This document shows, in pieces, positions 23,683-29,150 of a stretch of 29,150 nt of DNA. The notes under the pieces were generated by a model. The model was not told where the DNA came from. It saw only the letters and a program-made list of their open reading frames with translations, and did not search any database. Each line of letters starts with the position of its first letter. The stretch's first letter is position 1. Position numbers and translations under genes: made by a program. Origin of the DNA: CAZYCC01 sp964645985 (GTDB taxonomy: Bacteria > Bacillota > Clostridia > Oscillospirales > CAG-272); the NCBI GenBank assembly GCA_964645985.1, contig CAZYCC010000017.1:1-29150 (forward strand). Direction: 5' to 3'.

Positions 23683-23711
23683 TTGACAGATCGGGCGCGG
23701 GGTGGTATATT
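23683..23711 (+). promoter_or_regulatory. ridA promoter (consensus -35, extended -10)
   Basis: -35 TTGACA at 23683-23688, 17-bp spacer, -10 TATATT at 23706-23711 preceded by TGG. Leader about 25 nt. Confidence 0.85.
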
Positions 23712-23740
23712 TCCATAGCAGTAAACAAAAGGAGGATATG

Positions 23741-24115
23741 ATGTCTCGGAAGATTTCCACAAAAGACGCGCCGGCGGCGATCGGGCCGTATTCGCAAGCG
23801 GTAGTCGCGGGGGGATTGGTGTTCACATCCGGGCAGATCCCGCTCGACCCGGTGAGCGGCGAGGTTGTCGGCGGGGACATCCGGGCGCAAACCGAGGTCG
23901 TCCTGCGCAACCTCACGGCTCTGCTCGCCGCGGCGGGAACATCCCCCGAAAAAGCGGTGAAAACGACCTGTTTCCTCGCCGATATGGGAGACTTTGCCGC
24001 GTTTAACGAGGTTTACGCGAAAACCTTCACCGAGCGTCCGGCGCGCTCCTGCGTTGCCGTGAAGACCCTGCCGAAGGGCGTCCTCGTCGAGGTCGAGGTC
24101 ATCGCGGAGCTGTGA
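23741..24115 (+). CDS. ridA: RidA family enamine/imine deaminase
   Basis: Small cytosolic trimer-forming protein that hydrolyses reactive 2-aminoacrylate and related imines released by PLP enzymes, protecting enzymes such as GlyA. It has 124 aa, the usual length. Signatures: DAPAAIGPYSQAV, LVFTSGQIPLDP, QTEVVLRNLTALLAAAG, FAAFNEVYAKTF, and the C-terminal PARSCVAVKTLPKGVLVEVEVIAEL with the substrate-binding arginine and catalytic-site glutamate. ATG 23741 is 5 nt after GGAGG; ATG 23738 is too close to it. It stands alone between a strong promoter and a strong terminator, divergent from the glycine cleavage genes. Confidence 0.96.
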   Translation: MSRKISTKDAPAAIGPYSQAVVAGGLVFTSGQIPLDPVSGEVVGGDIRAQTEVVLRNLTALLAAAGTSPEKAVKTTCFLADMGDFAAFNEVYAKTFTERPARSCVAVKTLPKGVLVEVEVIAEL

Positions 24116-24152
24116 GGGGGTGGGGCGAGCCATCTCGAAAAAGCGGTGCGAC

Positions 24153-24182
24153 AAAACACCCTCCCGCGGGAGGGTGTTTTTC
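24153..24182 (+). terminator. ridA terminator
   Basis: Perfect palindrome AAAACACCCTCCC-GC-GGGAGGGTGTTTT (24153-24180), then TCT. Classic intrinsic terminator 38 nt after the ridA stop. Confidence 0.88.
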
Positions 24183-24747
24183 TATGGGATAACCCTCGAA
24201 CAGGAGTTCGCCCGCGCTATTCTGCTCGATCGCGCTCGATACCATCGCGGCCCCTTCTTTCGCGCCAATGGGGAAGATCACATCCGCACGGTCTTTCTAC
24301 CCGCGCACAACGCCCTCGGCGGTCGCGCCGGCTCCTCGATGAGCAGTTTGTTCGATTGCAAGTTCGCGGTCAAGCACGGCACCTACGGCGTGCGCGCGAA
24401 GCGCCCCGGCGAGCGGCTCACGGCTTTTGCCGCGCGAGACGATGTTCCCTTCCGCAAGCAAGCCCTCTCTGCCGCCATATTCGATGTGGTTTGCGATGCA
24501 GGGAGCGCGCATTTCGGGACCGCCGCAAATGTTCTCTGCGCCCCGCCTCTCGGGTGATATTCCGCCACGTTCCTTCGGTGAGGTTCGTGCGCAAGTCCCA
24601 TCGCTCGCGCGGCGTTCTCCTAGGCAGCAGCCCCTCCGGCTCATTTGAAGAAGCCCGCCTCCTGCCACCGCGCGGGCGATCTCCGCTCGGCTGCCGCGAA
24701 GCCGCATATTCGCCGTGGCAGGCGAGCGGGCGGGGACCCCTCCGGGC
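24183..24747. other. Unassigned segment between two terminators, possible gene remnant
   Basis: 565 bp closed on the left by the ridA terminator and on the right by the permease terminator, with no recognised gene. Unlike the other spacers it is not purine-rich, and both strands show long in-register open frames. The plus frame to 24557 has a codon-position bias close to coding (C and G common in third position) but no ribosome binding site and no recognised family. The minus frame in the same register carries one TAG at 24297-24299, and the part after it reads VIFPIGAKEGAAMVSSAIEQ. It may be a decayed gene or a dispersed element. Confidence 0.3.
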
Positions 24748-24778
24748 GCAAAAAGCCCCCGCCCAAGAGGGCGGGGGA
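24748..24778 (-). terminator. Terminator of the PTS_EIIC_2 permease gene
   Basis: CCCCCGCCC/GGGCGGGGG (24756-24764 with 24769-24777), loop of 4, followed on the minus strand by CTTTTTG. It lies 70 nt after the permease stop. Confidence 0.85.
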
Positions 24779-24850
24779 CCAAGCGGGCGGGGGCGAGATA
24801 AGTTCGGTTTTTCCAAAACCGCCGCGAGAGCGCAAGATCTCGCGCGGCTT

Positions 24851-25966
24851 TTACAAATCGAGTTTCATATCGCCCGGGTGAATGAGGCCGATTTTGCGCC
24901 CTATCCATGTGAAGAGCGGCGTCAGCGTCGCTGGGAGAATAAAGCAGATGAGCGCGAGCCCCACCCAGTCGAGCGCGGTGACGGCGCGCGGGTATTCGGG
25001 CGAGAACCAGCCGAGCACGAGGCCTATCGGGCCAAGCAGCCCGCAGGTGCCCATCCCTGCGTTGACCGGCGCGCTGTACAGCTCAAGGTGGAAGACGCAG
25101 GTCGCGAGGGGGCCTGTGATCGCCGAGGTGAGAATCACGGGCAGCCAGATCGCGGGGTGCCGGACGATGTTCGGCATCTGCAGCATCGAGGTGCCGAGCC
25201 CTTGCGACACAAGCCCTCCCCAGCGGTTCTCCGGGAAGCTCGCAACGGCAAAGCCGACCATCTGCGCGCAGCACCCGGCGATCGCCGCGCCCCCCGCGAG
25301 CGCGAGTCCCGGCGTGCCGGTCGCGCCCGCTCCCGAAAGGAGCAGCACCGAGCAAATAGCGGCGGAGGAAATCGGCAGAGTGAGAGCCATCCCGATAACG
25401 ACCGAGACGAGCAGCCCCATTAAGAAGGGCTGCGTCGTCATCGCCCAAGAAATGAAGCGAGTAATGAACTCAACAAGCTTGCCGATATACCCCGCGAATA
25501 GGATTGACAAAACGCCGCCGACAAAAAGTGTGACGAATGGGGTCACCAAGATGTCGATTTTTGTCGATTTGGAGACGAGCTTGCCGCATTCGCAGGCGAT
25601 AATCGCGATGACCAGCACCGCGAGCGGGCCGCCCGCCCCGCCCAGCGCGTTCGCGCCGTAGCCGACCGCCGCGAGCGTGTACATCACGAAGGGGTCGGCG
25701 TGAAGCGCGTAGCCGATGGCAACCGCCATCGCGGGGCCGGCGCAGGCGGTCGCGAAGCCGCCGATCGTCGCGAAAAAGCCAAGGTGCGGGATCATCCCGA
25801 TCGCGTTGAAGATCGTGCCGATCAGCAGCGACCCGAAGAGCCCGAGCGCCATCGCGCCCATCGCGTCCTCAAAATAGGCTTTGACCGAGGGGACGACGCC
25901 CTTGCGGCGGCAGTAGGCGGCGAAGCGCGATCGCCGCGTGGGTTTGGTTTGCGGGGAGGAGTCCAT
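24851..25966 (-). CDS. PTS_EIIC_2-family membrane permease
   Basis: Integral membrane protein of the PTS_EIIC_2 family (PTS sugar transporter subunit IIC-like), 371 aa from this start. About nine or ten hydrophobic segments. Family landmarks: KAYFEDAMGAMALGLFGSLL at the start, AVGYGANALGGAGGPLA, GKLVSKSTKIDILVTP, GMALTLPISSAA, GCCAQMVGFAVASFPENRW and QGLGTSMLQMPNIV. The substrate is unknown, and no IIA or IIB partner lies nearby. The frame is open to GTG 26074, but that extension is Pro-rich and unlike the family. ATG 25966 is preferred although it has no Shine-Dalgarno and its upstream is pyrimidine-rich. Single-gene transcription unit with its own promoter and terminator. Confidence 0.88.
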   Translation of the reverse strand: MDSSPQTKPTRRSRFAAYCRRKGVVPSVKAYFEDAMGAMALGLFGSLLIGTIFNAIGMIPHLGFFATIGGFATACAGPAMAVAIGYALHADPFVMYTLAAVGYGANALGGAGGPLAVLVIAIIACECGKLVSKSTKIDILVTPFVTLFVGGVLSILFAGYIGKLVEFITRFISWAMTTQPFLMGLLVSVVIGMALTLPISSAAICSVLLLSGAGATGTPGLALAGGAAIAGCCAQMVGFAVASFPENRWGGLVSQGLGTSMLQMPNIVRHPAIWLPVILTSAITGPLATCVFHLELYSAPVNAGMGTCGLLGPIGLVLGWFSPEYPRAVTALDWVGLALICFILPATLTPLFTWIGRKIGLIHPGDMKLDL

Positions 25967-26113
25967 GGGGAGAGGGAGCGATGGGGGGATTTCGGGGGAG
26001 TTTGCCCAAAATCGAGAGGAAAGAGGACAAGGCGCCGGGAGGAGGAGCCATATCGCGGGAGAAAAGAAAAACACCGCGATAGGGTAACAGGAATCCGCCG
26101 CCCCGCCGCGCCC

Positions 26114-26142
26114 ATTTTACCACGCCCGCGCGAAAAATGCAA
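26114..26142 (-). promoter_or_regulatory. Promoter of the permease gene (extended -10)
   Basis: Minus strand: -35 TTGCAT (26137-26142), 17-bp spacer, -10 TAAAAT (26114-26119) preceded by TGG. Leader of about 140 nt to ATG 25966. Confidence 0.78.
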
Positions 26143-26219
26143 GGGAATTTCGCCGGGGGAGACGGCGCGGGAGTGCCGCGCCTTGCCAGAGCGCGCGCGG
26201 TTTGACCATTATTCACCCC

Positions 26220-26249
26220 TTGACAAGGGAGCGTGTGATATGGTAAAAT
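26220..26249 (+). promoter_or_regulatory. Promoter of the MinD-like gene
   Basis: -35 TTGACA at 26220-26225, 18-bp spacer, -10 TAAAAT at 26244-26249 preceded by TGG. It predicts a leader of about 215 nt. Confidence 0.8.
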
Positions 26250-26320
26250 GTTAAAGTGTGTGCAGCGCGGGGGTCTTACGCACCGCGGCGAGCGTTTTAC
26301 GCGGGGTGGCTTTGACTTCC

Positions 26321-26408
26321 CGATGACCAAAAGCGAGACATCCCCGGGGTACTCGCGCAAAGGGTGCACTGCTGCGCTCTCGCGATAGGCAAAAAACGAG
26401 GACATCCC
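26321..26408 (+). repeat. Direct repeat in the leader of the MinD-like gene
   Basis: CGATGACCAAAAGCGAGACA (followed by TCCCC, 26321-26345) and CGATAGGCAAAAAACGAGGA (followed by CATCCCG, 26382-26408) are two copies of one ~26-nt motif, 61 nt apart. Both lie in the untranslated leader. A regulatory or RNA role is possible but unproven. Confidence 0.5.
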
Positions 26409-26470
26409 GCGCATGGCTCGCCCCGCGCGATATTCTCACAAATCCTTACCCGATAAGCTCTCGCGAGGGG

Positions 26471-27289
26471 GTGAGCGCAATTCTTCGGTCAAAAATCCTC
26501 GCGGTGACCTCGGCGAAGGGGGGCGTCGGCAAAACGACCGTCGCCGCGAATCTCTCGCTCGCACTCGCGCTGCGCGGGCGGAGGGTGCTCGCGCTCGACC
26601 TCGACTTCGGGATGAGCTGTCTGCCTATGCTGCTCGGCGCGGAGGATCGCGCGCTCTTCGATTTTTCGGATGCCGCGCGCGGGGCGGTGCCGGTTGAGCG
26701 GGCGTTCTTGCCGGCGCGCGAGGAGAGTCTTCCCTTTTGGTTCTCTCCTGCCCCGCCGGATGAGGCGGGCGAGGCGCTCGCCGCCAATCCCGAGGCGCTG
26801 CAAAATCTGCTCGATGCGGCGGGGGGGATTTTCGCGCCCGACTTTACCCTGCTCGACACGAAGTGCGACAGCGGCGCCTCTTTTAAACTTGCGTCGAGCG
26901 TCGCGGGGCGGGCGCTCGTCATCGCGACGCAGCAGAGCGCGGCGCTGCGCGCGGCGGAAAAAACCGCGCTGTCCCTGCAGGAAAAGGGAATCGCGTCGCA
27001 GCTGATTGTGAATTTTTTCGACATCGATCCCTCGCGAAAGAAAGCGCGGCGGGCGGGGCTGCTCGATATCATCGATCGCACCGGCGTGCCGCTCCTCGGG
27101 GTGATCCCGCGCTGCGAGGCGCTCGCCGAGGGCGCGGAGGAGGGCATTCTCGCCGACCGCGTCCCGGCAGGGCGCGGAGAGCCGCCTCTCCTGCCGTTCG
27201 ATAACATCGCGCGGAGGCTGCTCGGCGAGGATGTTGCGCTCTTCACCGGGATGAAACACCGCCGCCGCCGCAAGGACGCCGCGCTCTGA
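26471..27289 (+). CDS. MinD-like ParA/MinD-family ATPase
   Basis: Deviant Walker A ATPase of 272 aa. KGGVGKTT near residue 17 follows ILAVTSA; the A' motif is LDLDFGM, and Walker B is FTLLDTK. The segments GAEDRALFDFSDAARG and the C-terminal LLGVIPRCEALAEGA and IARRLLGEDVALF align with MinD, which recruits MinC to block division at cell poles. Differences: the usual DSPAG-type Walker B context is replaced by DTKCDSG, and the tail ends in a basic MKHRRRRKD instead of a clear amphipathic helix. So it may be MinD or a relative. GTG 26471 has a crowded upstream GAGGGG. No minC or minE is present. The MGS-like gene follows by 204 bp; mgsA lies near min genes in some Clostridia. Confidence 0.85.
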   Translation: MSAILRSKILAVTSAKGGVGKTTVAANLSLALALRGRRVLALDLDFGMSCLPMLLGAEDRALFDFSDAARGAVPVERAFLPAREESLPFWFSPAPPDEAGEALAANPEALQNLLDAAGGIFAPDFTLLDTKCDSGASFKLASSVAGRALVIATQQSAALRAAEKTALSLQEKGIASQLIVNFFDIDPSRKKARRAGLLDIIDRTGVPLLGVIPRCEALAEGAEEGILADRVPAGRGEPPLLPFDNIARRLLGEDVALFTGMKHRRRRKDAAL

Positions 27290-27493
27290 GGGGGCAGCCG
27301 GCGCGGGCGAGCCGTGAACATCAAGGCAAACCCAGGTGAGCGGGGCGATCCCCCGAGAGAAGGGCGCGGGCGCGGCGAGAGCAAGGAATCGGCGAGAAGA
27401 ATATTTTCGCGAGATTTCCGCTTATTCACGACGAACAAGCCGCGCTCTTCCCTGCCGATTTTGGATATATTGTGAATATTTCGAGGAAAGGTT

Positions 27494-27988
27494 GTGAAGA
27501 CCATGGAGATAGTCCTCCTCGCGGACGAGCAAAAGATGGAGCTGGCCGCCAATTTTTGCATCGCCTACTGCGGAATATTGTCGCAGCACCGCCTCATCGC
27601 GACGAGCGCGACCGCCGAAACAATCAAGCGGGTGACAGGTCTATCGGTTGAGCCGCTGCTTGCCGACGAGATGGGCGGCGCCGAGCAGGTGACCTCGCGC
27701 GTCGCCTATAACGAGGTCGACATGGTCATTTTCTTTCGCGGCACGACCGCGGCGCGCTACCGCAACCGCGAGGCAAACGACCTGCTGCGCACCTGCGATA
27801 TGTACAACATCCCGGTGGCGACGAACCTCGCCGCGGCGGAGATCCTCGTGCGCGCGCTCACCCGCGGAGACCTCGACTGGCGCGCGATCGTCAAGGCGCG
27901 CGCGATAATTCCCCCCGCGGAGGGGGGCGAGAGTCTATCCAGCGAGCCGTGGGACGAGAATACGCCGGTGGAAAATCCCGAGGGGTGA
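27494..27988 (+). CDS. Methylglyoxal-synthase-fold protein lacking catalytic residues
   Basis: 164-aa MGS-like domain protein. Overall match to MgsA is clear: HRLIATSATAETIKRVTGL, MGGAEQVTSRVAYNEVDMVIFF, LLRTCDMYNIPVATNLAAAEILV. The catalytic residues are changed. In E. coli MgsA the base Asp71 lies in GGDQQ, but here it is GGAEQ (Ala). His19 of the VAHD motif is missing (LLADEQ). Asp91 in FFWDP becomes Gly (FFRGT). His98 and Asp101 of PHDPD are replaced in RYRNREAND. A normal methylglyoxal synthase activity is therefore unlikely; binding of a phosphorylated ligand is possible. GTG 27494 has GAGG 7 nt upstream; ATG 27503 is an alternative. The C-terminal ~30 residues are acidic and Pro-rich. 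Follows the MinD-like gene. Confidence 0.85.
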   Translation: MKTMEIVLLADEQKMELAANFCIAYCGILSQHRLIATSATAETIKRVTGLSVEPLLADEMGGAEQVTSRVAYNEVDMVIFFRGTTAARYRNREANDLLRTCDMYNIPVATNLAAAEILVRALTRGDLDWRAIVKARAIIPPAEGGESLSSEPWDENTPVENPEG

Positions 27989-28242
27989 GAGCTTCGCGCG
28001 GCGCGCCAAAAGATCGGCAAAACCGGGCGAGGTCTTTGGGAGCAAGGACGAAAACGGGATAGGGGAGCTCGGGGAAAAGTGATATAATAGGTTGCCGCGA
28101 GGAGTGCCCGCGCGCGATCGTTTGCTCATCGAATCGCAATCGCATTCTCTGCCTAGCGGGGGAAAATTCCCGGTTTGGCGGGGAAAACTCCCGTTCTCAT
28201 CGGGGCGTGAGAGCGTAATTTCACTTTTTTTCGCGAGGGGGG
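27989..28242. other. Spacer upstream of rplM
   Basis: No gene seen. A perfect -10-like TATAAT lies at 28083-28088 with no good -35. GGGGAAAA-(T/C)TCCC words at 28159 and 28179 suggest small hairpins. It could be a second, weaker promoter for the ribosomal operon. Confidence 0.35.
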
Positions 28243-28271
28243 TTGACAGGGCGGCGGGGGCGTGGTATACT
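28243..28271 (+). promoter_or_regulatory. rplM-rpsI promoter (consensus)
   Basis: -35 TTGACA at 28243-28248, 17-bp spacer, -10 TATACT at 28266-28271 preceded by TGG. Best promoter in the window. The leader is only about 20 nt, too short to hold the L13 leader known from other Firmicutes unless transcription starts upstream. Confidence 0.88.
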
Positions 28272-28298
28272 GGTAAGACGACTGATTTGGAGGAAAAT

Positions 28299-28730
28299 AT
28301 GTCCACCTATATGGCAAAGCCGGCGGAGGTCGAGCGCAAGTGGTATGTCATCGACGCTGCCGACCGCCCGGTTGGGAAGACTGCCGCCGCCGCGGCGAGC
28401 ATTCTGCGCGGCAAGCACCGCCCTGAATTTACCCCGCACGTCGATTGCGGCGAATATGTGATCATCGTGAACGCCGACAAGGCGGTGTTCACCGGCAAGA
28501 AACCGACGCAGAAAATTTACTACCATCACTCCGGCTACATCGGCGGGCTCAAGGCGACCAGCGCGAAGCAGATGATGGAGAAGAACCCCGCGCGCGTATT
28601 GGAGCTCGCGGTCAAGGGGATGCTGCCGCACAACAGCATTGGCGACAAGAGCTTCACGCGCCTCAAAGTTTACGCAGGGCCCGAGCACAAGCAGCAGGCG
28701 CAGCAGCCGACACCTATCGACGTTAAGTAA
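28299..28730 (+). CDS. rplM: Ribosomal protein L13
   Basis: Large-subunit ribosomal protein, 143 aa, normal length. VERKWYVIDAADRPVGKTAA at the start, LRGKHRPEFTPHVDCGEYVIIVNA, KKPTQKIYYHHSGYIGGLK, and VKGMLPHNSIGDKSFTRLKVYAGPEHKQQAQQP are all typical L13 blocks. ATG 28299 has GGAGG 5 nt upstream. First gene of the conserved rplM-rpsI pair; 15 nt separate its stop from the preferred rpsI start. Confidence 0.98.
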   Translation: MSTYMAKPAEVERKWYVIDAADRPVGKTAAAAASILRGKHRPEFTPHVDCGEYVIIVNADKAVFTGKKPTQKIYYHHSGYIGGLKATSAKQMMEKNPARVLELAVKGMLPHNSIGDKSFTRLKVYAGPEHKQQAQQPTPIDVK

Positions 28731-28745
28731 ATGGAGAGGGAAACC

Positions 28746-29150
28746 ATGACATACACACCATCTAAACCTTATTTTTACGGAACCGGGCGCCGCAAGAGCT
28801 CGGTCGCGCGCGTGCGCCTCGTCCCCGGCAGCGGTGTAATCACGATAAACGGGCGTTCGCTCGATGATTACTTCGGCCTCGATACTCTCAAACTAATTGT
28901 GAATCAGCCGTTCGGCGTCACCGGTACAGCCGGCAAGTACGATGTCATCGCACGGGTTGACGGCGGCGGATTCTCCGGTCAGGCGGGCGCAATTCGCCAC
29001 GGCGTCGCGCGCGCGCTGACGGTCGCCGACGAGAGCCTGCGCCCCGCGCTCAAACGGGCGGGCTTCCTCACGCGCGATCCGCGCATGAAGGAGCGCAAGA
29101 AGTACGGCCTCAAAGCAGCCCGTAGAGCGCCGCAGTTCAGCAAGCGTTAA
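28746..29150 (+). CDS. rpsI: Ribosomal protein S9
   Basis: Small-subunit ribosomal protein, 134 aa, normal length and complete: the stop codon is the last three bases of the window. FYGTGRRKSSVARVRL, GVITINGRSLDDYF, GGGFSGQAGAIRHGVARAL and the C-terminal RDPRMKERKKYGLKAARRAPQFSKR, whose final SKR tail reaches the ribosomal P site, are present. ATG 28746 has GGAGAGG 5 nt upstream. ATG 28731 directly after the rplM stop is in frame but overlaps that ribosome binding site. Confidence 0.98.
   Translation: MTYTPSKPYFYGTGRRKSSVARVRLVPGSGVITINGRSLDDYFGLDTLKLIVNQPFGVTGTAGKYDVIARVDGGGFSGQAGAIRHGVARALTVADESLRPALKRAGFLTRDPRMKERKKYGLKAARRAPQFSKR

Noticed and set aside
27494..27988. Functional methylglyoxal synthase (mgsA)
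   Set aside because: The fold matches, but the catalytic Asp and His residues are replaced, so I did not assign the gene symbol.

Overview
The window looks like the chromosome of a GC-rich, Firmicutes/Clostridia-type bacterium. This rests on gene content: SpoVG, RecD2, two-subunit glycine decarboxylase (GcvPA plus GcvPB), a MinD-like ATPase, a PTS_EIIC_2 permease, LexA-type GAAC-N4-GTTC boxes, and GGAGG ribosome binding sites. The coding genes use mostly G or C at third positions. The spacers between them are long, purine-rich and repeat-laden. The species cannot be named from the sequence.

Layout. The left edge (1-480) holds a degenerate ~56-bp tandem array, then a strong promoter and a structured leader before metK. 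recD2 follows, then a repeat-filled spacer, yifB/comM, and convergent spoVG. murC diverges from spoVG and is followed by glyA. From 11.3 to 16.1 kb the DNA is gene-poor. It holds a terminator, two LexA-like boxes, two promoter-led candidate structured RNAs, an XRE repressor beside a 25-nt poly-A tract, a small Cys-rich protein and a zinc-ribbon membrane protein. The minus-strand block from 23.1 down to 16.1 kb is a complete glycine cleavage system (gcvT, gcvH, gcvPA, gcvPB, dihydrolipoamide dehydrogenase) with unusually wide spacers. ridA, an unassigned segment between two terminators, and a PTS_EIIC_2 permease come next. A MinD-like ATPase, a methylglyoxal-synthase-fold protein lacking its catalytic residues, and the rplM-rpsI operon end the window.

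How it fits together. glyA and the glycine cleavage genes interconvert serine, glycine and one-carbon units. MetK makes the methyl donor S-adenosylmethionine, and RidA clears reactive enamines from PLP enzymes. murC, spoVG and the MinD-like ATPase concern envelope and division. recD2, yifB and the LexA-like boxes concern DNA repair and uptake.

The best leads are: (1) a ~350-nt candidate noncoding RNA at 15463-15816 with its own -10 box, long perfect helices, mutually exclusive pairings and an intrinsic terminator; (2) large low-complexity in-frame insertions in RecD2 and MurC that resemble the spacer DNA; (3) a MinD-like/MGS-like gene pair in which the MGS domain has lost its catalytic Asp and His residues; (4) the 56-bp array and riboswitch-like leader in front of metK; (5) a nearly uniform set of extended -10 promoters (TGG then TAnAAT or TATAnT, mostly 17-bp spacers) that allows many transcription units to be placed.
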